A DNA stretch of 6,036 nucleotides, from the NCBI GenBank assembly GCA_028284845.1, contig JANQQY010000335.1, positions 1 to 6,036 on the forward strand. Direction: 5' to 3'. Source of the stretch: Spirochaetales bacterium. GTDB lineage: Bacteria; Spirochaetota; Spirochaetia; DSM-27196; SLST01. Shown here one piece after another: positions 1 through 6,036 of this stretch. The stretch's first letter is position 1; the number at the start of each line of letters is the position of its first letter. A model generated the notes under the pieces. The model was not told where the DNA came from, searched no databases, and saw nothing but the letters and a program-made list of their open reading frames with translations. The position numbers and the translations under genes are program-made.

Positions 1-996
1 GTTGGTATGAAAGTCATGGAGATTGTCTCGGCGAACACACTGATCATCACTACGAATGTCGCCGCGGTTCACCAGTGGATGGACGAGCTCCTGGACAAGA
101 CCGAGATTCGTCCGGACGACATCGGCGAGTACACCGGTGACCACAAGAACGTGAAGCCAATCACGATCGCTACCTACCAGATCCTTACGTGGCGCCCGGA
201 CAAGGAACAGGAGTTCCCGCATTTCAAAATCTTCAGCGAGCGCAAATGGGGTCTCATTATCTACGACGAAGTCCACCTCCTTCCGGCACCGGTGTTCCGG
301 GTAACCGCAGAAATTCAGGCCGTGCGGCGTCTTGGCCTCACCGCGACACTCATCCGCGAGGACAGTCGCGAGACCGATGTCTTTAGTCTCGTTGGACCCA
401 AGCGCTACGACGTACCGTGGAAAGAACTTGAACAGAAGGGGTGGATTGCAGAGGCAAACTGCTACGAGATTCGGATCGACCTCCCGGACTCCCGGAAGGT
501 TGAGTACGCGACGGCCGACAAGCGTGGGAAGTTCCGGATCGCAAGCGAGAATCCAAGGAAAATCGACATAACGCGGCAGATCATCGAGAACCATCGCGAG
601 GACGCGATTATGGTGATTGGTCAGTACATCAGCCAACTCAAAGAACTCGCGAAGGCCCTCAAGGCGCCGTTGATCACCGGCAGCACGCCGAACCCGGAGC
701 GAGAGAAGATCTATCACGACTTCCGGCAAGGTGCCGTCCGAGTGATCGTCGTGAGCAAGGTCGCGAACTTTGCGATCGACCTGCCTGACGCAAGCGTCGC
801 GATTCAGGTCTCCGGAACGTTCGGCTCAAGACAGGAGGAGGCGCAACGCCTTGGCCGAATTCTGCGACCGAAGGAGAAGAACTCCTATTTCTATTCGATC
901 ATCTCACGCTACACGACCGAAGAGACGTTCTCGGCGAACCGGCAGAAGTTCCTGACGGAGCAGGGTTACAAGTATCACATTGAAATCTGGGACTAA
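1..996 (+). CDS. xpb: XPB/Rad25-family DNA repair helicase, 5'-truncated by the window edge
   Basis: ATP-dependent superfamily 2 DNA helicase/translocase of the XPB (ERCC3/Ssl2) type, acting on DNA in the cytoplasm, probably in repair. The reading frame is open from base 1. The first residues, V-G-M, match what normally follows the Walker A motif (GxGKTxxGM), so the N-terminal domain and motif I lie outside the window and the ATG at 7 is an internal methionine. Counting from that Met: motif Ia region (TLIITTN, 11-17), DEVH box (87-90), motif III LTATL (111-115) followed at once by the XPB 'RED' triplet (117-119), the inter-domain thumb-like region (about 131-190), motif V (SKVANFAIDLP, 250-260) and motif VI (QEEAQRLGRILR, 276-287). 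The tail (EQGYKYHIEIWD) resembles the usual XPB end. All visible catalytic motifs are intact. The next gene follows after 5 bases and is likely cotranscribed. Family assignment is firm; the exact pathway in bacteria is inferred. Confidence 0.95.
   Translation, partial: VGMKVMEIVSANTLIITTNVAAVHQWMDELLDKTEIRPDDIGEYTGDHKNVKPITIATYQILTWRPDKEQEFPHFKIFSERKWGLIIYDEVHLLPAPVFRVTAEIQAVRRLGLTATLIREDSRETDVFSLVGPKRYDVPWKELEQKGWIAEANCYEIRIDLPDSRKVEYATADKRGKFRIASENPRKIDITRQIIENHREDAIMVIGQYISQLKELAKALKAPLITGSTPNPEREKIYHDFRQGAVRVIVVSKVANFAIDLPDASVAIQVSGTFGSRQEEAQRLGRILRPKEKNSYFYSIISRYTTEETFSANRQKFLTEQGYKYHIEIWD
989..992 (+). promoter_or_regulatory. Probable ribosome binding site of the helicase-associated gene
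   Basis: A GGGA core lies inside the last codons of the helicase gene, 9 bases before the ATG at 1002. It supports that ATG over the in-frame ATG at 1008, although either could serve. Its position inside the upstream gene suggests translational coupling. The match is short, so confidence is modest. Confidence 0.4.
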
Positions 997-1001
997 ACCG
1001 C

Positions 1002-3023
1002 ATGCCGATGCGTGATTTCAAGAGCGCGCTTCTTCGAATGGGAGATGAGGCGTTCTTTGAGCTGATGCGAAACTACCTGGGCCGCATCAAAACTCCGTTC
1101 AACAAGCACGATCTGATCAATCGCCTCGAGCGTTTTCTCCGTCGACCTGAGATCCAGCAACGGATCGTGGAGTTGATCGATGAGGCCGACGCAGGCGTAC
1201 TGACGGCCATCTGGATCCTTGGCGAGCCACGACTCGATGACATTCATAGCTCCTTTGGCGGCGGAAGCTACCTCGACCTTCACCAACAGCTGCTCAACCT
1301 CGAGGATCGTCTGCTTGTCTACCGTGACGACGATCGAATCGGTATCAATCCGCTCCTCATTGAGAACCTTGAGAAGCGTGTGCTTCGCCCGGGTCGAGTC
1401 TTCGCCTTCAGACGTGCCGCGGACGACGACCCGCCCGCATCGGTCCCATGGCTCACCGACTCGACCTTGACTGCGATCTACGCGCTCGTCGGAGAGGGCG
1501 GGGGCCCGTTCAAAGCCGACGGATCGCTCAAGAAACGTGCAAAGAGCGATCTTGAGTCGAGAGCGCCGATTCTTGCGGAACAGATTGGGAGTGCCGGAGA
1601 GAGCGTACCGCGAGTCCGGGTCGCAATCGATGCTCTGGTCGCCGCCGGCGCGATCAACGGATCCGAACTCGTGAACAACGAGGCTCGCTGGTCGGAGCTT
1701 GCCGACCTGAGCCCGCTTCGGAGACTCTCGACGCTTGTGGCGGCACTCGCAACGGACGGGCGACACGGCTACGAGGTTCTCGCCGCTGCGGTTGAGCATC
1801 TGGTCTCCACGACGGACGAGGAGCTGCTCTTGCAGGAATCCGGAGTGGAGCGCCTCCTTCTGATCCTCGACCCGGAGCAGAGCGCCGACTCGCTACGCCG
1901 CTGCAGGGAAGCCATGACGATCGTCGGCCTCTTCTCGCGCGCGAAAGATGGATTCCTGCGGGCCGCGCGATCGGATGCTCGCCCGGAACGCACGATGACT
2001 GCCTCAGAGAACCCGATCGTGATCCAGCCGAACTTTGACGTCACCGTCCCCTCGACCACTCTCTTCCGGGACGCGTTGGCGCTCGCGTCGGTCGCGCGCC
2101 TTACACGCCTCGACACCTACTCGCACTTCGAACTCACAAAGGAACGATTCGCCTCTGCGCTCCAGACGGGACGCCAGGTGGCCGATCTCATCGCGGAACT
2201 GACGGCTCTAACGGCAAATCGGATGCCTTCGAACATCACCTCGAGCCTCAATGGATGGGCCGCTGAATTCGAGAGCGTTCGGCTTCTCAAGGGCATCGTC
2301 CTCACCGTTGAGGAGGCGCGTCGGTTCTCGGTTGAGCACTCTCAGACAATTCAATCGCTCATGCGCAGGGAGCTCGCGCCGGGGGTCTACCTCTTCGCGG
2401 AGTCGGACGTCACTGAACTTCGAGACGCACTCCAGGACGCCGGCGTTGAACTCGTTCCCGAGGTGATGGCTCCAGCCCCGCCGCCGCGGGCCTCGAGCGC
2501 GCTCGTTCCTGCTCCGGTCAATCCTTCACGAAGCAACGTCTTCGCCCGGATCTTCTCGACAGCCTCGCAATCGGACCCAATCACCCTCGATCACTCTGAT
2601 GACGATCCCGACTGGTTCGGCGAGCTCTACGAAAAGGTCAGTTCGATTGGCACAGATCAGCGGGAAGCGATGCGAGCGCGAATCGCGAACCGGCTCGTTG
2701 TGTCGGTCGACCAGATCGCAAACGGAACGATGAAGATTGAGAAGACCGAGGCGCGTGGGCTCGACTACGTTGGGAAGGTCCGAATCATTGAGCAGGCGGT
2801 TCGAACCGGCACCTCGCTCCTTGAGGTGATCGAGCGTGCGGACGACGGGTCGCCGATCAAGCGGCTCCTGGAACCGGTGGAACTCGAGAAGGGCGGGGAC
2901 GACCTGATCTTGATCGCTGATCAGCTCCCGGAACGAGAGACGATACGGCTCCGGGTCCGCAAGCTCGGGCTGGTGCGAAGACTCAGGTCTGGTCTGGTGA
3001 AGCGGCGCCCAATCCGGCGGTAG
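1002..3023 (+). CDS. Helicase-associated protein (PF13625-like) with WYL-like C-terminus, probable XPB partner
   Basis: A 673-residue protein starting 5 bases after the XPB gene. Residues 1-130 are mostly helical and look like winged-helix material (around LIDEADAGVLTAIWILGEPR). Residues about 336-470 carry the helicase-associated pattern of PF13625 (Helicase_C_3, XPB/Ssl2 N-terminal type), with the hallmark NPIVIQPNFDVTVP and the following LDTYSHFELTKERF. A proline/alanine-rich linker spans about 488-508. Residues about 590-655 resemble a WYL-type SH3-like barrel (RLLEPVELEKGG, then DLILIAD and ETIRLRV), with the W-Y pair replaced by L-I. The last 23 residues contain 11 Arg/Lys. No helicase motifs, signal peptide or membrane segment are visible. 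The gene order suggests it modulates or recruits the XPB helicase; this is inference. The C-terminal 41 bases overlap aroDE on the other strand. The domain assignments are by eye: good for PF13625, tentative for WYL. Confidence 0.85.
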   Translation: MPMRDFKSALLRMGDEAFFELMRNYLGRIKTPFNKHDLINRLERFLRRPEIQQRIVELIDEADAGVLTAIWILGEPRLDDIHSSFGGGSYLDLHQQLLNLEDRLLVYRDDDRIGINPLLIENLEKRVLRPGRVFAFRRAADDDPPASVPWLTDSTLTAIYALVGEGGGPFKADGSLKKRAKSDLESRAPILAEQIGSAGESVPRVRVAIDALVAAGAINGSELVNNEARWSELADLSPLRRLSTLVAALATDGRHGYEVLAAAVEHLVSTTDEELLLQESGVERLLLILDPEQSADSLRRCREAMTIVGLFSRAKDGFLRAARSDARPERTMTASENPIVIQPNFDVTVPSTTLFRDALALASVARLTRLDTYSHFELTKERFASALQTGRQVADLIAELTALTANRMPSNITSSLNGWAAEFESVRLLKGIVLTVEEARRFSVEHSQTIQSLMRRELAPGVYLFAESDVTELRDALQDAGVELVPEVMAPAPPPRASSALVPAPVNPSRSNVFARIFSTASQSDPITLDHSDDDPDWFGELYEKVSSIGTDQREAMRARIANRLVVSVDQIANGTMKIEKTEARGLDYVGKVRIIEQAVRTGTSLLEVIERADDGSPIKRLLEPVELEKGGDDLILIADQLPERETIRLRVRKLGLVRRLRSGLVKRRPIRR

Positions 3024-4506
3024 CGAGTACGCGGTAGAGCTCGTACTGGGCGGCGGCCTGCGCGTCGAACATACGATCGCCGGTGATCACCCGACATCCC
3101 GCTGCGGCGGCTCTCTGAATCAACGGCGTCTCCGGCGGAGTGTAGACGATGTCATAGACGACCTCGTCACCGGTAAAGGCAAACCAATCGATTGGATCGC
3201 CTGATCCATGCATGCCGACACTCGTTGTGTTGATCACGATATCGGGACGCTCGGTGGCGTCTGCAGTCACCGATCCGACAGCTCGAATCGAGCCTGGTAG
3301 CGAGAACTCGGTAAGGTCCGCCACCAAACCACGCGCACGCGACTCGGTTCGGTTCCAGACCGTTACCTCCGAGCCCGCCTTCAGGAGTCCGTACGCAATA
3401 CCCCGTGCCGCCCCGCCCGCACCGATCATTAACACTCTGCAGGCGGAGAGATCTCGATCGAGAACCTCTTCGAGAGGCGCGAGAAAACCCAGAACGTCAG
3501 TGTTGATTCCTTTCCATCCTCCGGGACACCGGACGACCGTGTTGCATGCACCCGCGGCGCGGACATCCTCGCCCGTCTCCGCGAGCGACGGAATCACCGC
3601 CTGCTTGTGCGGGATGGTGACAGAAAAGCCGAGCAGCGGGATCGCCTCCGCAAGCGCGAAGTGATCTCTAGTGTCGTCTACGAGAACCGGAAGGTAGATC
3701 GCGTTGATCCCATCAGAGCTAAAGCGACCGTTGTGGTACTCCGGGCTACGGGAGTGGCCAATGGGATTACCAATGACACTGAAGTATCGCGTGTCGTCAG
3801 TCGCCTCTGAGATACGGTACTGCGTTGCCAATGTCTCCGGATCGATGTGACCGGGCGCCGCCGTATCTCCCGGCGCCGAGGCGAAGGTGAGGACGTTTCC
3901 AAGCCGATGGGTCAGAACTCGTGTTGGAAATCCAAAGGCTCCCATTCCAAGCACGATGTGTTCAACCCTGCGTGCGCCAAAATCATCGGCGATGCGGATG
4001 AGGCGGACCAGGTCGGCCGTGGAGTTCGGTGTTGCCGCGAGTTTGACAATCGCGTTCTGGCCCACCGCAGCGGCGGCATCAACAAGGTCGGTGACGCCCT
4101 CAGGGACGCCCGCAAAATCGTGGGTGGAAACTATGGGAGTAACACCCGACCCGATGAGAGCTGCACCAAGATCGCCCGAGCGGAGCATCGGCGCGACATC
4201 TGACTCGACGTCAACGAAGTCAAACCCGCTCGCCGCGCATGCGGAAAGCGACTTGAGTCGAGCGACGTCGGTTTGATTCGATCGCCCCCCGTCGGTCTCC
4301 CGTCGGATGGTAGCGATGAGTGGGATGTGTGACGTCCGGCGACTCTCAAGCGAATCCACGAGCGCTCGAAATCGTGGCGCTGTTTCGCGCTCGGACTCCA
4401 AGAGGAGGTCCACCCGAAGCTCCACGCCGTCAATCCATTGACGCTGTTCGGCAACTTGCTCCACGGCTCCGGTGAGCGTTTCTGCGGTCGTCGTCAGAAA
4501 GATCAC
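2983..4506 (-). CDS. aroDE: Bifunctional 3-dehydroquinate dehydratase (type I) / shikimate dehydrogenase
   Basis: A 507-residue fusion catalysing steps three and four of the shikimate pathway (3-dehydroquinate to 3-dehydroshikimate, then NADPH-dependent reduction to shikimate) in the cytoplasm. Residues 1-228 are a type I dehydroquinase: ELRVD (29-33), R68, the general base H129 in STHDF, the Schiff-base lysine K155 in VKLAATP, and R196. Residues about 240-500 are AroE: substrate serines S252 and S254 in GHSRSP, catalytic K301 in PHK, N322, D337 in NTD, nucleotide loop GAGGAAR (362-368), NADP-specifying NRT (385-387), NTTSVGM (426-432) and Q483. Both halves have normal length and the key catalytic residues. 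Three substrate-loop positions of the dehydroquinase differ from the usual pattern (D72, A216, H220). The start is GTG, overlapping the upstream EAL gene's stop by 4 bases and preceded by a good Shine-Dalgarno. The 3' end overlaps the convergent gene by 41 bases. Confidence 0.96.
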   Translation of the reverse strand: MIFLTTTAETLTGAVEQVAEQRQWIDGVELRVDLLLESERETAPRFRALVDSLESRRTSHIPLIATIRRETDGGRSNQTDVARLKSLSACAASGFDFVDVESDVAPMLRSGDLGAALIGSGVTPIVSTHDFAGVPEGVTDLVDAAAAVGQNAIVKLAATPNSTADLVRLIRIADDFGARRVEHIVLGMGAFGFPTRVLTHRLGNVLTFASAPGDTAAPGHIDPETLATQYRISEATDDTRYFSVIGNPIGHSRSPEYHNGRFSSDGINAIYLPVLVDDTRDHFALAEAIPLLGFSVTIPHKQAVIPSLAETGEDVRAAGACNTVVRCPGGWKGINTDVLGFLAPLEEVLDRDLSACRVLMIGAGGAARGIAYGLLKAGSEVTVWNRTESRARGLVADLTEFSLPGSIRAVGSVTADATERPDIVINTTSVGMHGSGDPIDWFAFTGDEVVYDIVYTPPETPLIQRAAAAGCRVITGDRMFDAQAAAQYELYRVLATAGLGAASPDQT

Positions 4507-5933
4507 GGCACACCCTTCTCAAGAAGCTCGACGAACTCGGTCCATGGTAGCGGCTTCGAGAAGTAGTAGCCTTGGACGAGGTCGCACCCTTCACTCCACA
4601 AGAAGTCGAGTTCTTCCTGACGCTCGACTCCCTCCGCGAGCGCCTTCATGCCAAATGCGCGTGCCATGGAGAGCATCGCTCGAAGGAGCGTCTGCGCAGA
4701 GTCACTCTCGTCAACGCGGTCCACAAAGCTTCTATCGATCTTGAGAGTGTCGAACTCGAACTGGCCAAGATAGCTCAGGCTTGAATACCCGGTACCAAAA
4801 TCGTCCAGCGCGAGTCGAACGCCCAACGACTTGATATCCTTCATCTTGGCGAGGGCGTTCTCAGGCTCATCCATAACGATCGTTTCCGTAACCTCCAGGT
4901 TAAGCTGATTCGCTTCAAGATCGGTCGATTCAAGGATTCCACCAATCCGGTCAACGAGGTCGGGTTGTTTGAACTGCTGTGGCGAGAGGTTGACGGATAT
5001 GTAGAGACTGGCTCGCTTGTCGTCCGGCAACTCTCGAATATGGCGACAACTCTGGTAGAGGCTCCACTGTCCGAGGAAACGGATCGCTCCGCCCTCTTCC
5101 GCAATGGGAATAAAGCGCCCCGGAGATACTGGACCAATCTCCGGATGATTCCAGCGAATCAACGATTCGCCGCCCCTGATCACATTGTTCTGATCCACAA
5201 ACGGCTGAAACACAAGTGAGAAGTTTTCAAACCCCGATCGCGAGATGCGGCGAAGCTCGTACTCGATCTGCTCGCGCTCTCGAAACGCGGCTCCCACGGT
5301 ATCGTTGTACACAACTGCGCGTGAGTCCGTTCGCACAGCGTTGCCCAAGGCGATTTCCGCGTTTCGAACAAGATCCTCTCGCGATTCGCCGTGGTCGGGA
5401 TAGAGCGCAAGCCCAATGTAGGCGCCGAATGAGATGTCGTTCGCGGGACCGGCGTGCGGCTGTGCCACTTCTTCGAGGAGCTCGAGCGCCGTGGCAACGA
5501 CCTCCTCGGCAGTCACAATCCCGCGAAGGATCACAAGGAATTCATCGAACCGGTCGCTCTGGTAGACGTTGTCGCCAATGGCCTTCCGAAGTCGATCACC
5601 CGTCTTGAAGAGGAGCACGCGGTTCCGGTCGCGAGTGTTCCTGATTCTTGAGTAGCCGTTGTCGAGCCTCAGAAGTCCGACGGCAAGATGAGACGGCTTC
5701 GGCGTATCATCATCAGGCTCAAGCATGTGCTGCAGCTGAAGGTAGAACTGCCGCATGATCGGGAGATCGGTGTTGGGGTCACGGTTCACCAGCCGTTCAA
5801 GCTCGCGAACCTTCTCCTCAAGCGATCGATCCTCAAGGTCAGAACGGAGTCCCTCAATGTTTTGTTCAGCGGTGTCGAGTCGGTCCGTAAGCACCTCAAG
5901 CTGTTCGGAAATCTCATCGGAGCTGGCGCTCAT
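4503..5933 (-). CDS. Soluble degenerate-GGDEF/EAL protein, predicted c-di-GMP phosphodiesterase
   Basis: A 476-residue protein predicted to hydrolyse cyclic di-GMP. Residues 5-50 form a charged heptad-like coiled coil, probably for dimerisation; no membrane segment or signal peptide is seen, so it should be cytoplasmic. Residues about 51-212 have the GGDEF fold (NRDPNTDLPIM at the start, YIGLALYPDHG near the end), but the signature reads RFDEF (128-132), the first metal-ligand position is Arg (RLDN, 89-92) and no RxxD inhibitory site is present, so cyclase activity is unlikely. Residues about 222-472 are an EAL domain with E256 (as ESL), N315, E347/E350, D377-D378 in DDFGTGYSS, K398, E434/E437 and QGY (454-456), the full expected catalytic set. 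The ATG at 5933 is the only usable in-frame start before Met60; no clear Shine-Dalgarno precedes it. It lies 30 bases after a response regulator gene and overlaps aroDE by 4 bases, suggesting one operon. Confidence 0.93.
   Translation of the reverse strand: MSASSDEISEQLEVLTDRLDTAEQNIEGLRSDLEDRSLEEKVRELERLVNRDPNTDLPIMRQFYLQLQHMLEPDDDTPKPSHLAVGLLRLDNGYSRIRNTRDRNRVLLFKTGDRLRKAIGDNVYQSDRFDEFLVILRGIVTAEEVVATALELLEEVAQPHAGPANDISFGAYIGLALYPDHGESREDLVRNAEIALGNAVRTDSRAVVYNDTVGAAFREREQIEYELRRISRSGFENFSLVFQPFVDQNNVIRGGESLIRWNHPEIGPVSPGRFIPIAEEGGAIRFLGQWSLYQSCRHIRELPDDKRASLYISVNLSPQQFKQPDLVDRIGGILESTDLEANQLNLEVTETIVMDEPENALAKMKDIKSLGVRLALDDFGTGYSSLSYLGQFEFDTLKIDRSFVDRVDESDSAQTLLRAMLSMARAFGMKALAEGVERQEELDFLWSEGCDLVQGYYFSKPLPWTEFVELLEKGVP
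4514..4520 (-). promoter_or_regulatory. Shine-Dalgarno of aroDE inside the end of the EAL gene
   Basis: On the minus strand GAGAAGG lies 7 bases before the GTG at 4506-4504. The GTG shares the four-base GTGA with the TGA stop of the EAL gene. The site fixes the GTG as the aroDE start and suggests that ribosomes finishing the EAL gene re-initiate on aroDE. Confidence 0.7.
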
Positions 5934-5963
5934 CGAGAGACGATCATACCAAGTAGACGAGTA

Positions 5964-6036
5964 TTATTCTGCGGTAAGTTTGTAGCCACGTCCACGCACC
6001 GTGACAATGAGCGATTGGGATCGACTGTCGTTCAGC
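5964..6036 (-). CDS. OmpR/PhoB-family response regulator, C-terminal end only
   Basis: Only the last 23 codons and the TAA stop (5966-5964) are inside the window. They read LNDSRSQSLIVTVRGRGYKLTAE. The VTVRGRGYKL segment is the conserved end of the OmpR/PhoB winged-helix DNA-binding domain: the beta-hairpin wing, which typically reads IxTVRGxGYxL/F. The gene would therefore be a two-component transcription factor, with its receiver domain beyond the right edge. It ends 30 bases before the GGDEF/EAL gene on the same strand and in the same reading frame, and is probably cotranscribed with it. The family call rests on this short but distinctive motif; target genes and partner kinase cannot be told from here. 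Confidence 0.85.
   Translation of the reverse strand, partial: LNDSRSQSLIVTVRGRGYKLTAE

Noticed and set aside
7..9. ATG at 7 as a true helicase start
   Set aside because: It would remove the Walker A motif and the N-terminal domain; the V-G before it fits the end of the motif I region, so the gene begins outside the window.
993..1799. 268-codon open frame on the minus strand opposite the helicase-associated gene
   Set aside because: It lies wholly antisense to a well-supported gene, has no recognisable domain, and its composition is that expected of a mirror frame in GC-rich coding DNA.
3212..3664. 150-codon open frame on the plus strand within aroDE
   Set aside because: It is antisense to the AroE domain with its catalytic motifs and reads as low-complexity Arg/Ser/Pro/Ala, typical of a shadow frame.
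3854..3877. Possible hairpin made of two GGCGCC blocks 12 bases apart
   Set aside because: It sits in the aroDE coding region, where a repeated Ala-Pro-Gly coding pattern explains it; there is no T-tract and it is far from any gene end.
3887..4276. 129-codon open frame on the plus strand within aroDE
   Set aside because: It lies opposite the dehydroquinase active-site region and shows no domain or credible start signal.
5216..5608. 130-codon open frame on the plus strand within the GGDEF/EAL gene
   Set aside because: It is very Arg-rich with no recognisable motif and is antisense to conserved GGDEF/EAL sequence.
5930..5947. Five-codon ORF (M-I-V-S-R-stop) overlapping the start of the GGDEF/EAL gene
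   Set aside because: It has no Shine-Dalgarno and is short enough to arise by chance; a leader-peptide role cannot be supported.

Overview
The window is fully coding, with a moderately GC-rich, ordinary bacterial base composition. It holds five protein genes, two of them cut by the window edges, and no RNA genes, insertion sequences, repeats or CRISPR arrays that I can see. The best guess for the source is a free-living spirochaete (Spirochaetota). The reasons are an XPB-type helicase next to a helicase-associated (PF13625-type) protein, a fused aroD-aroE gene, and a diverged GGDEF domain of a kind I associate with spirochaetes. This is inference from gene content only; an actinobacterial, chloroflexal or other source is not excluded.

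Left half, plus strand (1-3023): a two-gene DNA-repair or DNA-processing unit. The first gene is the C-terminal two thirds of an XPB/Rad25-family superfamily 2 helicase; its start and Walker A motif lie just outside the window. Five bases after its stop begins a 673-residue protein with a PF13625-like helicase-associated domain, a proline-rich linker and a WYL-like C-terminal barrel. The two are almost certainly cotranscribed and may act together.

Right half, minus strand (2983-6036): three genes read right to left. They are the last 23 codons of an OmpR/PhoB-type response regulator, a soluble protein with a coiled coil, a degenerate GGDEF domain and an apparently intact EAL (c-di-GMP phosphodiesterase) domain, and a bifunctional 3-dehydroquinate dehydratase/shikimate dehydrogenase (aroDE). 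The gap between the first two is 30 bases and the last two overlap by 4 bases (GTGA), so this looks like one transcription unit joining signalling to aromatic amino acid biosynthesis.

The two units converge and their coding regions overlap tail to tail by 41 bases, leaving no intergenic space for an ordinary terminator. I see no clearly new biological system. The points most worth following are the XPB partner protein, the unusual active-site residues in the dehydroquinase half of AroDE, the degenerate GGDEF domain, and the single in-frame stop codon between the response regulator and the EAL protein.
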